From positions 1 through 12,802 of the forward strand of contig JAQIBO010000023.1 in assembly GCA_027859055.1 (NCBI GenBank): a DNA stretch of 12,802 nt, in the 5' to 3' direction. The position numbers and the translations under genes are program-made. Each line of letters starts with the position of its first letter. The first letter of the stretch is position 1. This document shows, piece by piece, positions 1 to 6,949 of this stretch. The DNA is from Spirochaeta sp. (GTDB lineage: Bacteria; Spirochaetota; Spirochaetia; DSM-27196; Alkalispirochaetaceae). A model generated the notes under the pieces. That model saw nothing but the letters and a program-made list of their open reading frames with translations, was not told the origin of the DNA and searched no databases.

Positions 1-1
1 T

Positions 2-322
2 TCCGAGGCGATTGAAGGAATCGACCCGGGCCCGATTGAGGCGATCCAGGCCACCGGGGCCAACCGGTTGCAGACGATCATGTTTGGCGTCATTCCGCAG
101 ATGATCTCGCCGTTTATCAGCTTTTCGATCTACCGCTGGGACATCAACGTACGCATGTCCACCGTTATCGGTCTGGTCGGCGGTGGTGGTATCGGCTTCC
201 TGCTGGTGCAGTACATTCGGCTGCTGGACTACCGGAGTGCGGGAATCGCGGTGTGGTTTATTGCGATCACCGTGGCGACGCTGGACTACGTCAGTGCGGA
301 GATTCGCAACCGGTTGATGTGA
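2..322 (+). CDS. phnE: Phosphonate ABC transporter permease PhnE, C-terminal part (5' end outside window)
   Basis: This is the membrane-spanning subunit of an ABC importer of the phosphonate/phosphite (PhnCDE) class, which forms the inner-membrane channel driven by the PhnC ATPase. The reading frame is open from base 2 and gives 106 residues, roughly the last 40 percent of a normal PhnE of about 270 residues. The start of the visible part carries the EAA loop that contacts the ATPase: EAIQATGAN followed by a spaced Ile-Pro. Next comes the family block YRWDINVRMSTVIGLVGGGG, close to the RxExNxRxxTVxGxVGAGGIG stretch typical of PhnE, and then a last transmembrane helix and a short basic tail. 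The partner genes phnC and phnD would lie to the left of the window. The substrate could be phosphonate, phosphite or another organophosphorus compound; the permease alone cannot decide. The downstream surE gene, 71 bp away, would fit a phosphorus-related neighbourhood. Confidence 0.92.
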   Translation, partial: SEAIEGIDPGPIEAIQATGANRLQTIMFGVIPQMISPFISFSIYRWDINVRMSTVIGLVGGGGIGFLLVQYIRLLDYRSAGIAVWFIAITVATLDYVSAEIRNRLM

Positions 323-393
323 TCGGGTCCTGTACCGGTGGGGCGTAGCGCGACGTTTGCCGCAGGGCACCGTTTTCTGCGATACTGAGGGGA

Positions 394-1326
394 ATGAACA
401 CTACACACGGGGGCGGTGACGCCCCCCTGATTCTCGTTACCAACGACGACGGGATAGCGTCCCCCGGTCTGATCGCTGCGGTTGAAGCGGCGCGGACGCT
501 CGGTAACGTCATTGTCGCCGCCCCGACAACGCAACAAACCGCCCGGGGACGGAGCCTGGTCGGTGAGGCGGGTGACCAATTCCACGAAATTGAGCTCGCG
601 TTGCCGCCGGTGGACGGCGGGGCAGGCAGCGGGGCAGGCGGCGCTGCGTCCATCGGCTCAGTCCGCGCCTGGCATATCGCGGCGTCACCGGCACTGGTTG
701 TTCGCCACGCCCTGGCAACGCTGTTTCGCGACCGCTACCCGGACCTCGTCATCTCCGGCATCAACTACGGGGAGAACCTCGGGAATAACATCATGATCTC
801 CGGAACGGTCGGTGCGGCGTTTCAGGCTGCCGCTCAGGGTGTTCCCGCCCTGGCGATGTCGCTGGAGACGGATATCGCCCACCATTTCTCGTACGAAGAA
901 CTTGACTGGGTGGCCGCCGCCCGGGTCACCCGTTCCTGGGCGGAGCGGCTGCTCGCGGCGACGTTTGCCGGGCCGTACCATCCGCCGGACGGGCGCGTTC
1001 CCCGGGACGGCTCGCAGAACCATCCCGCGGCAGCCCTGCCGTTTGACGTCCTGAAAGTCGACGTACCGGCAGTGTGTCCGCCCGGCACGGAGGAACGCCT
1101 GACCCGCCTCTCGCAGCGTCACTACTTCCTCTCCTTCATGGATGATCCCGGGCCGGAATCGCCCCTTGGGAGCGCCAAAACACAGATCGACGTCGATCCG
1201 ACGGGGCTTGATCGCGATGACGACATTTACGCGATCGCAGTGGATCGGGTCGTTTCGGTGACGCCGCTGCGTCTCGACAATTCGGCACCACTGGATGCGG
1301 CGCGGGGAGTCCTCTTTCCGGCGTGA
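394..1326 (+). CDS. surE: 5'/3'-nucleotidase SurE
   Basis: SurE is a metal-dependent phosphatase that removes phosphate from nucleoside 5'- and 3'-monophosphates and, in several species, from short polyphosphate. The N-terminal block ILVTNDDGIASPGL supplies the metal-binding Asp18-Asp19. TTQQTARGRS (about 45-54) matches the second active-site loop, and SGINYGENLGNNIMISGTVG (121-140) supplies the third, with Asn124. The VSVTPLRLD stretch near 287-295 is the usual C-terminal motif. At 310 residues it is longer than the classical 250-residue enzyme. The extra length sits in a Gly/Ala-rich loop (about 71-88, from a short GC-rich DNA repeat) and a Pro/Gly-rich loop (about 194-216). The ATG at 394 follows a GAGGGGA box at unusually short spacing; no better in-frame start precedes the NDDG motif. 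The stop overlaps the GTG of the next gene as GTGA, so the two are probably translationally coupled. Confidence 0.95.
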   Translation: MNTTHGGGDAPLILVTNDDGIASPGLIAAVEAARTLGNVIVAAPTTQQTARGRSLVGEAGDQFHEIELALPPVDGGAGSGAGGAASIGSVRAWHIAASPALVVRHALATLFRDRYPDLVISGINYGENLGNNIMISGTVGAAFQAAAQGVPALAMSLETDIAHHFSYEELDWVAAARVTRSWAERLLAATFAGPYHPPDGRVPRDGSQNHPAAALPFDVLKVDVPAVCPPGTEERLTRLSQRHYFLSFMDDPGPESPLGSAKTQIDVDPTGLDRDDDIYAIAVDRVVSVTPLRLDNSAPLDAARGVLFPA

Positions 1327-2711
1327 ACGGCAACCCGACTGACCCGGTAAAGACCAGCGACTCGGAGTCCGGCGCACCGGGCGGCGTACTCTCAATCGGC
1401 GATATCCACACCGGGCAAAAACTGGTTCGCCGGTTTGCCACTCTCAACGGCATCTCCGTTGCGCTGCTCATGGACAGCATGTTGATCCTCTACGCAATCC
1501 GGAACGGTCTTGGCGACGCGGCGGTGGCAACCCTCGTCTCCTTTATCCACCTGACGATGCCGTTGATGCTGGTGGGCAAGGCGCTCATCGTCCGGATCGG
1601 GGCAGCCCGGACGTGGGGAATGGGGTGGCTGTTGCGGAACGTGTCGGCGCTGATCATGATTCTGGCACCGTTTGTCCCGGCGGATGCGCCGCAGTACTAC
1701 CGAACGGCGATTATCCTCATCGGTGGATTCGGCTTTGCCGCGTTTCGGGCGATCGGGCTGGTCGGAAACTCGCCGGTAATCGGAGAGATCACCACCGACG
1801 GTGATCGGGGGCGGTTCCTTTCGGGTAACTGGGTGCGGGCAACGACGACCCAACTGGTGGCGTTGATCGGGGTGATCCTGATTCTGCGCGGCGCCCCGGA
1901 GACGTGGGTGTTTCAGGCGGTGATTGGTTTCGCCGCAACGCTGGGCATTTACGTCGGTGTGGTTCTGTCCCGCGTTCCCGAGACGGAAATACCGCGCCGG
2001 TCGGCGCAAATACCGATCCGCGAGGTGGTACGTCGGGTCTGGCACATACGGCGCATGCGCAAACTGCTCTTTGCCTGGGCCGCGGGCTTTGCGGCGTATA
2101 CGCTGATCATTCCCTTTGCGGTGATCGCCCTCAAGAACGGCTACAGCCTGTCCGACCACCAGGCGTTGATGTTCACCCTGGTCACCCTCACCGGCGGCTT
2201 GACCGCCAGTGTGGTGAACGGCGTCATCGCCGACCGGGTCGGTCCGCGGCCGCTGTTCATTATCTACGTTATCGTCCTTGGCCTGATCGCCCTGTTCTGG
2301 TCCTTTGCTCCCGACAGCTTCCTGGTTATTCCGACCCTGGTTGTGTTCTTTCTGGGAGGGTTCAGCAAGTTCGGGATCCTGGCGGTGACCAACCACTACT
2401 TTCTCGATGCGGCGGAAAGCGCCGACCGGGTGGGCAGCGCGATGCTGTTACGGGTTGTCTCCGGCGCCACCGCGGGGCTTATCGGCGCGGTTCTTGGCGG
2501 TGGTATCCTGGGGTGGCTGAGTGCCGCCGGCTTCAGCGGGGTGGAGATGTACCGCATCTTTTTCCGCGTTGCCGCAGCGGCGTTTCTTGTGCTGATTCCC
2601 GCCGTCGTCAGGATCGACCGGCTGGAAGAGTGGCCCCTGTCGCGGGCGGTGCTGCTGTTGCTGCAACCGTGGAAGATCATCGCGTTGTGGCGCTCCACCG
2701 GAACCAAGTAA
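1323..2711 (+). CDS. Major facilitator superfamily (MFS) transporter
   Basis: This is a 462-residue polytopic inner-membrane carrier with about 12 hydrophobic segments, the normal size for an MFS proton- or ion-coupled transporter. The best signature is NGVIADRVGPRP at 299-310, the motif A loop between helices 8 and 9. The equivalent loop between helices 2 and 3 (GKALIVRIGAART, 85-97) is degenerate. A polar head of about 35 residues precedes helix 1, and a basic cytoplasmic loop (about 217-247, rich in Arg) separates the two six-helix halves. Translation probably begins at the GTG that overlaps the surE stop. The next in-frame Met lies inside the first helix, and no strong ribosome-binding site is close, which fits coupling to surE. 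The substrate cannot be told from sequence. The context (surE, a phosphonate permease) makes a nucleoside or phosphorylated compound conceivable, but this is only inference. Confidence 0.9.
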   Translation: MNGNPTDPVKTSDSESGAPGGVLSIGDIHTGQKLVRRFATLNGISVALLMDSMLILYAIRNGLGDAAVATLVSFIHLTMPLMLVGKALIVRIGAARTWGMGWLLRNVSALIMILAPFVPADAPQYYRTAIILIGGFGFAAFRAIGLVGNSPVIGEITTDGDRGRFLSGNWVRATTTQLVALIGVILILRGAPETWVFQAVIGFAATLGIYVGVVLSRVPETEIPRRSAQIPIREVVRRVWHIRRMRKLLFAWAAGFAAYTLIIPFAVIALKNGYSLSDHQALMFTLVTLTGGLTASVVNGVIADRVGPRPLFIIYVIVLGLIALFWSFAPDSFLVIPTLVVFFLGGFSKFGILAVTNHYFLDAAESADRVGSAMLLRVVSGATAGLIGAVLGGGILGWLSAAGFSGVEMYRIFFRVAAAAFLVLIPAVVRIDRLEEWPLSRAVLLLLQPWKIIALWRSTGTK

Positions 2712-2714
2712 CCG

Positions 2715-3320
2715 CTACGGCTGGATCTCCGTCGAACAGGCGGAGATCTCCACCACCGCCTCCAGGCCCGGTTCGGCGTTCCGGAACGTGACGGATCCGT
2801 CCAACTGCGTGGTCAGCGCTTCCACCAACTGCACGCCAAGAGACTCACCGGTGGCGATCGTACCGGCAATTCCGACACCGTAATCCCGGACCGCCAGGCG
2901 GCAGCCGGATTCAACGCGGTTGAGAATGATACTGACAGTTCCCGATCCGTCGGGATACGCGTATTTGAACGCGTTGGAAAGCAGTTCATTAATAATCAGT
3001 CCCAGCGGTATGGCGTGATCGAGATCCATCGAGACAGGCTCAATCTGCTGCTCCACGGTTAGCCCGTTCAGGTCGATGTTGATTGCGCTGAGCAGCGTGG
3101 TGATCAGTTCGTTGATGTACGACGGCATCTCAATGCTCGTCAGTGTTGTGGTCTGGTAGAGCTGCTCGTGGACAAGCGCCATCGATTGAACCCGCGTTTC
3201 ACAGTCCTTGAAATACGAATGTGCCAACGGATCGGTGATCATCGTGCCCTGCATGTTGAGAATACTGGAGATCACCTGCAGGTTGTTCTTCACGCGGTGG
3301 TGAATTTCCTTGAGAAGCAC
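2715..3320 (-). CDS. Sensor histidine kinase, HisKA_2/HATPase half (out of frame with its sensor half)
   Basis: This is the catalytic half of a membrane sensor kinase. It opens with LLKEIHHRVKNNLQVISSI, the HisKA_2 dimerisation and phosphotransfer helix; the phosphoacceptor is probably His8, just before Arg-Val-Lys. A complete HATPase core follows: N box NELLSNAFKYAYPD (111-124), G1 box DYGVGI (146-151) and G2-like block SLGVQLVEALTTQLDG (160-175). All residues needed for ATP binding seem present. The given start is a GTG with an AAGGAG box touching it, which is too close to be a good initiation site. Conserved family sequence (ESLREKEV) lies upstream of this GTG in the same frame, so the half was originally joined to the sensor encoded just upstream. 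Partner response regulators for this kinase type are often encoded elsewhere. Unless a frameshift is bypassed, this half is probably poorly translated. Confidence 0.82.
   Translation of the reverse strand: MLLKEIHHRVKNNLQVISSILNMQGTMITDPLAHSYFKDCETRVQSMALVHEQLYQTTTLTSIEMPSYINELITTLLSAINIDLNGLTVEQQIEPVSMDLDHAIPLGLIINELLSNAFKYAYPDGSGTVSIILNRVESGCRLAVRDYGVGIAGTIATGESLGVQLVEALTTQLDGSVTFRNAEPGLEAVVEISACSTEIQP
2724..2748. terminator. Inverted repeat at the meeting point of the convergent MFS and kinase genes
   Basis: An 8-bp perfect inverted repeat (GATCTCCG at 2724-2731, CGGAGATC at 2741-2748, 9-nt loop) lies 12 bp past the MFS stop and inside the last codons of the convergent kinase gene. The two stop codons are only 3 bp apart, so any 3'-end signal for the MFS transcript has to overlap the kinase gene. 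There is no T-tract, so this is a weak candidate. Confidence 0.25.
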
Positions 3321-4494
3321 CTCCTTTTCCCGCAGTGATTCGGTGCGTCGCGAGGGAGCGGTTGCGTATGTTGAAGATAAGCAGAGAGATAAGCACAGCC
3401 ATGATCACCATGGCGGTCAGGGCAAAAACCAGCTCCTGCCGGTACTCATTCCAGATCGTCGGCTGTGTGTTTACCAGGATGGTGCCGCGCGGAAGCGCGT
3501 CGGTGGCGATACCCGCATCATTCAGAACCGTGGCGTCAAAGATCCACCGGCTGGGGCTTTCCCGTTCCACCGGAATCGTGGCTGGATCCTTTCCGGCAAG
3601 GATGTCCGCGCCGATGTGTGCGGCGGCGGCTCCCTGCTCGCGTCCGCTGGAGAGTTTCCCGCCGGCAACGCCGGTGCCGATAAAAAAATCCCACAACGTG
3701 AACACCGGAGCGGGTACGGCGTCAGCGACCACCCTGCCCGCGTAGGCAAAGTCGGCGACGGCGCCGTTGTCGGTCAGCACGGAACCGATGAGCACCACGA
3801 TATCATCCGGATCGATTTCACCGGCAATCTCCCGCAGCGACCCGATCGTGATAGCGGTGAAGATCCGGACATCCCGTTCGATGGAAAGGTCGGCGATCGC
3901 GCGTTCCACGCTGATGACGGTTTTTTGAGCGGTAACCGTACCGTCACCGAAGACGAACATGGTATCTCCCCGCATCGTCTCACGGGCCAACGCGATCGTA
4001 TCGTGGACGCTGAGATCTTCGGCGACACCGGTCACGTTCGAAAGGCCCGCCGTAAGCGCCGGGGAGTACTCGTTAATACCGGTAAACACCGTCGGGACGG
4101 GTCCGAATATCGCGTCACGGTAGCGCCTCAGAAATTCCAGCGCAAGATTGTCGGTGACGATGAGCAGGTCGAACGTGCGTCCCGCATGCTTTGCCGCCAG
4201 GAACTGCGCCAGCGCAAAAAAGTAGTCCTCCGAATTATGCTGTTTCATGTCGAGAAACTCGCTGCGAACCGAGGTGAACCCATCGTCGCGGGCGGCAAAC
4301 GTCTCCCGCACCGCGTTGTCAAGATCGCGGGTCCACTGGAAATCGGTAGAGTAACTGTGGATCACCAGCACGCGGTGCGCCGGCCGGCCCGATTGTTGAG
4401 CGTGAACCGACGGAGTAACCGCGCCGAAGATGGTGAGAAAACCGAACAGGAGAAGTAACACATATTCGTGAGGGTCAAACCGTGGCGACACCAT
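3199..4494 (-). CDS. Sensor histidine kinase, periplasmic ABC-substrate-binding-like sensor half
   Basis: This is the sensing half of the split kinase. Residues about 11-32 form a signal anchor or signal peptide (YVLLLLFGFLTIFGAV, possible cleavage after VHA). Residues about 38-335 resemble the ABC_sub_bind family, a periplasmic-binding-protein fold. Recognisable blocks are VLVIHSYSTDFQWT, DLLIVTDNLALEFL, VPTVFTGINEY and the later TLWDFFIGTGVAGGK. A transmembrane helix at 354-376 leads to the cytoplasm. From about residue 381 the frame no longer codes for anything recognisable, because the kinase continues in the next frame; only the first 380 or so residues are original. The ligand is unknown. 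GGAG lies only 2 nt before the ATG at 4494; the second codon, GTG, has better spacing and could be the real start. The gene is transcribed away from the PAP2-like gene. Confidence 0.83.
   Translation of the reverse strand: MVSPRFDPHEYVLLLLFGFLTIFGAVTPSVHAQQSGRPAHRVLVIHSYSTDFQWTRDLDNAVRETFAARDDGFTSVRSEFLDMKQHNSEDYFFALAQFLAAKHAGRTFDLLIVTDNLALEFLRRYRDAIFGPVPTVFTGINEYSPALTAGLSNVTGVAEDLSVHDTIALARETMRGDTMFVFGDGTVTAQKTVISVERAIADLSIERDVRIFTAITIGSLREIAGEIDPDDIVVLIGSVLTDNGAVADFAYAGRVVADAVPAPVFTLWDFFIGTGVAGGKLSSGREQGAAAAHIGADILAGKDPATIPVERESPSRWIFDATVLNDAGIATDALPRGTILVNTQPTIWNEYRQELVFALTAMVIMAVLISLLIFNIRNRSLATHRITAGKGGASQGNSPPREEQPAGDLQYSQHAGHDDHRSVGTFVFQGL
3321..3375 (-). other. Frameshift junction splitting the sensor kinase gene
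   Basis: On the minus strand the sensor frame reads a membrane helix ending IFNIRNRSLATH, then nonsense (RITAGKGGASQ...) to a stop at 3199. The next frame (+1) reads RRTESLREKEVLLKEIHHRVKNN, a typical link into a HisKA_2 domain. Conserved sequence in the second frame begins by about 3341. The change must therefore lie just upstream, about 3342-3370. A single extra base, or two missing bases, explains it. Removing one base restores a smooth join such as NRSLRRTESLREKE. Confidence 0.8.
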
Positions 4495-4516
4495 AGCTCC
4501 ATTGTAGTATTTCCGG

Positions 4517-4530
4517 TTGTCTGTTGTCTG
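4517..4530 (+). repeat. Two tandem TTGTCTG heptamers upstream of the PAP2-like gene
   Basis: Two exact, adjacent copies of TTGTCTG lie in the short gap between the divergent sensor kinase gene and the PAP2-like gene. Related copies (TTGTCAG/TTGTCTG) lie on the other side of that gene at 5058-5092. They could be operator half-sites or members of a dispersed heptamer repeat family; nothing here decides between these. Confidence 0.6.
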
Positions 4531-4568
4531 CCTTTGAACTATCGGTTTTGGTGCAGTACGTTACAGGT

Positions 4569-5054
4569 ATGGACTTGAATCAAATCGCCGCTATGACGGT
4601 GCGGCAGATCCTGGGGTTGCCGCTCATTACCGCTCTGCTGGCGCAACTCAGCGCGCAGGCCTTGAAGGTTGTCATCTATTCGGTAACCGAACGGCGTCTT
4701 GCCCTGGACCGCTTTGTGAACGCCGCCGGCATTCCCAGCGCCCATTCGGCGTTCGTGGTGGCCCTGTCTGCGTCGATCGGACTGCGAAGCGGGTTTCTGT
4801 CGGATATCTTTGCGGTCAGTTTTGTCTTCGCGGCGATCGTCGTATACGATTCGTTTCGTCTCCGCGGACACGTGCAGCGCCACGCGGAGGTGCTCAACCA
4901 GCTCCTCAAGCCACGCCTGGAGGCGGATCCGACCCCCCGGAGCAAGCGGTCTCGTCGGAAAGACGGTGTCGGCGTCTCAGAGCATGTGGGGCACACGATC
5001 CCGGAAGTCGTAGCAGGCATTATCTGGGGCCTGATGTTTGCCATCGGTCTGTAG
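4569..5054 (+). CDS. Divergent PAP2 family (DUF212) membrane protein
   Basis: This small integral membrane protein belongs to the divergent PAP2/DUF212 family, related in motif to acid phosphatases and vanadium haloperoxidases; its substrate is not established. Counting from the ATG at 4569 (161 residues), GIPSAHSA at 54-61 matches the family GMPSSHSA block, with Ala replacing one Ser. YDSFRLRG (93-100) with HAEVLNQLL (105-113) matches the YDAxGVRxxxxxQAxxLN segment, and EHVGHTIPEVVAGIIWG (138-154) is the C-terminal signature. About four hydrophobic segments are visible. A basic, polar loop (about 115-136) sits before the last helix. The frame is also open upstream to a TTG at 4524, but that start lies inside the TTGTCTG repeat and has no ribosome-binding site, so ATG 4569 is preferred. 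The gene is divergent from the sensor kinase and is followed by repeats and a membrane-protein gene. Confidence 0.87.
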   Translation: MDLNQIAAMTVRQILGLPLITALLAQLSAQALKVVIYSVTERRLALDRFVNAAGIPSAHSAFVVALSASIGLRSGFLSDIFAVSFVFAAIVVYDSFRLRGHVQRHAEVLNQLLKPRLEADPTPRSKRSRRKDGVGVSEHVGHTIPEVVAGIIWGLMFAIGL

Positions 5055-5057
5055 CCA

Positions 5058-5092
5058 TTGTCAGTTACTTGTCAGTGACTATTGTCTGTGAC
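5058..5092 (+). repeat. Three imperfect direct repeats, consensus TTGTCAGTGAC
   Basis: TTGTCAGTTAC (5058-5068), TTGTCAGTGAC (5069-5079) and TTGTCTGTGAC (5082-5092) follow one another with offsets of 11 and 13 bp. They start 4 bp after the PAP2-like stop and end 56 bp before the next start codon. An offset near one helical turn would suit a regulator binding as a stacked array, and the third copy could serve as a -35 element (TTGTCT at 5082-5087, then TATTTC at 5105-5110). They may equally belong to a dispersed heptamer repeat, since two TTGTCTG copies occur at 4517-4530. Confidence 0.65.
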
Positions 5093-5148
5093 ACGCCACT
5101 TTGATATTTCGCATGCATTAGCAGTATCCTTAAGAGAGGAGGAAATCC

Positions 5149-5883
5149 ATGAACATTGTTGGACTCTTGCAAGAGTCGTTTGGAAAAGTTAAGTCACATC
5201 CGGTTATGCTTGTGCCGATTCTCGCCGCAACGGTGCTGATCGCGCTCTTCTCACTTATTCTCGTGGGTACCCTGGTACCCCAATTCGGACCGATGAACTC
5301 GGAGACGGTGATCACTGCGGAAGAGGCGGTCGGTGCCGCCGGGGCCGCGTTCGGTCGCGTTATTGCGGTGATGGTGTTCGGATCTATCGTCGGACTTCTT
5401 GGCCACGGTATGACCGTCCTCATGGCGGATGACGCGATTCAGGGCCGCGAGGTTCGCCTGAACACCGCGTGGCAACAGGTTCGGGGACGGATCGTCCCAT
5501 TGGTGATTACCTCGGTGGTGGTTGGAGCCCTCGTCAGTGTGGGCATGGTGCTCCTGGTGTTACCGGGCATCGTCATCGCGTTCTTTCTGATGTTCAGCTT
5601 TGTGGCGCTGATGGTTCGTGAACTTGCGCCCCTGACCGCCCTGGGAAACAGCTTTCGGACGGTGAAATCCAATTTTGCCGCCACCTTTGTGTTTTTCCTG
5701 GTGATGATCGCCCTTGGCGTTCTGGTGGGTGTGGTCAACTTCGTGATCGGTCTGATTCCGGTTCTCGGGGCGCTTCTTGGCGTGATCATCTCGTCGGCGT
5801 ACGCCTCGTTTCTCTCGGTATTTGTGGTCTCCGTGTATCGCGGACTGACCGATGGTGCTGTACCACCGGCGCCGGAAGTGTAA
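5149..5883 (+). CDS. Six-helix integral membrane protein of unknown function
   Basis: I do not recognise a named family with confidence. The 244-residue product has about six hydrophobic segments, near 19-43, 68-92, 114-130, 132-156, 175-201 and 205-230. A polar loop of about 20 residues follows the first helix, and there are amphipathic stretches such as DDAIQGREVRLNTAWQQVRGR (94-114) and RELAPLTALGNSFRTVKSN (157-175). Two similar blocks of amphipathic helix plus helical pair resemble the membrane domain found in some glycerophosphodiester phosphodiesterases and the DUF975-like membrane proteins; this is only a resemblance. The start is well supported: AGGAGG at 5137-5142, 6 nt before the ATG. 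The next gene starts 20 bp after its stop, so they probably share a transcript. Three direct repeats lie upstream and may carry its promoter or operator. Confidence 0.82.
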   Translation: MNIVGLLQESFGKVKSHPVMLVPILAATVLIALFSLILVGTLVPQFGPMNSETVITAEEAVGAAGAAFGRVIAVMVFGSIVGLLGHGMTVLMADDAIQGREVRLNTAWQQVRGRIVPLVITSVVVGALVSVGMVLLVLPGIVIAFFLMFSFVALMVRELAPLTALGNSFRTVKSNFAATFVFFLVMIALGVLVGVVNFVIGLIPVLGALLGVIISSAYASFLSVFVVSVYRGLTDGAVPPAPEV

Positions 5884-5903
5884 ACAACCACGAACGGTAA
5901 CCG

Positions 5904-6920
5904 ATGAAACAAATCGTAATTCGTCGAGCCGGCGGCCCGGAGGTGCTGGAGTTGCACGAGGCTCCTGACCCGGTCGTCGGCCCCGGTGAGGTTGTCATCG
6001 CGGTGCGAGCGAGCGGCATCAACTTTGCGGATCTGATGGCGCGAATGGGGATGTACCCCGACGCGCCGCCGTTTCCGTGCGTTGTGGGGTACGAGGTTGC
6101 CGGTACCGTGAGCGCGTGTGGCGAGGGAGTCACTTCGTTTGAACGCGGCGACCGCGTCATGGCGCTGACCCGTTTTGGCGGCTACCAGGACGTGGTTGCT
6201 GTTCCCGCGACGCAGGTGTTTCCGATTCCCGATAGTCTGTCCTTTTCGGCTGCTGCGGCGATCCCCGTGAACTATTTCACCGCCTGGTTAGCGCTATTTG
6301 TCCTTGGCAACGGCCGTGCCGATGATACGGTTCTGGTACACAACGGCGGCGGAGGGGTCGGGATCGCGGCGATCCAGCTTGCCCGTGCCGCGGGGCTTAC
6401 CGTGGTAACCACCGCCTCATCGTGGAAGCACGAGGAGCTTCGCCGCAACGGCGCGGACACGTGTATCGATTACCGCACCGAAGATTTTGTTGAAGCGGTA
6501 CGGGCCGTTACCGATCGTAGGGGTGTTGACCTCATTCTCGATCCCCTTGGCGGGCCCAATATCCGGAAGGATCTTTCCGTTCTGGCGCCGCTGGGCCATC
6601 TGGTAGGGTTCGGACTCTCTGATTCGGTTCGAAACGGGCGCCGCTCAATGGCGCGGATGCTGCGCTCGGTATTTCTGATGCCGCGCATCAACATGGTCTC
6701 GTTGTTCAACCGTAATCACGCGATTGCCGGACTCAATCTGGGACATCTGTGGTCGGAAATGGATCGGCTTCGCGGAATCGGAGACGAAATTCTCACGATG
6801 TACGAGGCGGGTACGATTTCCCCGGTGGTGGCGTGGGAGTTTCCCCTGGCCGCGGCGGGGGAGGCGCATACGTTTATCGCGGAGCGGAAGAACCTGGGTA
6901 AGGTGATCCTGGTACCGTAG
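5904..6920 (+). CDS. VAT-1-like zinc-free MDR oxidoreductase (quinone oxidoreductase family)
   Basis: This soluble 338-residue enzyme of the medium-chain dehydrogenase/reductase superfamily is closest in style to vertebrate VAT-1 and NADPH:quinone oxidoreductase. The N-terminal GroES-like domain contains SGINFADLMARMGMYPDAPP (37-56) and FPCVVGYEVAGTV, nearly the VAT-1 signature. The Rossmann domain has the nucleotide loop VHNGGGGVGIAAIQLA (145-160), and the product ends KNLGKVILVP, the usual family tail. The zinc-ligand residues of alcohol dehydrogenases are absent, so hydride transfer to a quinone or enone, probably with NADPH, is expected. The exact substrate is unknown. The region about 244-275 (RRSMARMLRSVFLMPRIN) is the basic, hydrophobic lobe seen in VAT-1 homologues and may touch membranes. 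It starts 20 bp after the membrane-protein gene and is convergent with the secreted-protein gene downstream. Confidence 0.92.
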   Translation: MKQIVIRRAGGPEVLELHEAPDPVVGPGEVVIAVRASGINFADLMARMGMYPDAPPFPCVVGYEVAGTVSACGEGVTSFERGDRVMALTRFGGYQDVVAVPATQVFPIPDSLSFSAAAAIPVNYFTAWLALFVLGNGRADDTVLVHNGGGGVGIAAIQLARAAGLTVVTTASSWKHEELRRNGADTCIDYRTEDFVEAVRAVTDRRGVDLILDPLGGPNIRKDLSVLAPLGHLVGFGLSDSVRNGRRSMARMLRSVFLMPRINMVSLFNRNHAIAGLNLGHLWSEMDRLRGIGDEILTMYEAGTISPVVAWEFPLAAAGEAHTFIAERKNLGKVILVP

Positions 6921-6929
6921 TGGTACGGT
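6914..6929. terminator. Small inverted repeat at the end of the MDR gene
   Basis: ACCGTA (6914-6919) and TACGGT (6924-6929) form a perfect 6-bp stem with a GTGG loop across the TAG stop codon. It sits in the 29-bp gap between convergent genes. No T-tract follows on either strand, so a role in ending transcription is only possible. Confidence 0.2.
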
Positions 6930-6949
6930 AGGTCCGGGGCGCGAAAACG

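Noticed and set aside
357..393. TTGCCG and GATACT (18-bp spacer) as a surE promoter
   Set aside because: It would place the RNA start at the ATG and remove the visible ribosome-binding site; the match is too weak to annotate.
1392..2396. Long minus-strand open frame opposite the MFS gene, and a plus-strand one at 1904-2791
   Set aside because: Both are rich in Arg, Gln, His and Pro, as expected from GC-rich shadow frames, while the MFS frame has consistent helices and motif A.
3325..3335. GGGAAAA, a classical -1 slippery heptamer in phase with the sensor frame, followed by AAGGAGG
   Set aside because: A -1 slip gives the wrong third frame; the kinase needs +1. Conserved kinase sequence (ESLREKE) already begins upstream of the heptamer, so the frame change occurs before it.
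3310..4458. Long plus-strand open frame (382 codons) opposite the sensor half of the kinase
   Set aside because: It is the antisense shadow of a clearly conserved gene, with Arg/Gly/His-rich low-quality sequence, no family resemblance and no ribosome-binding site.
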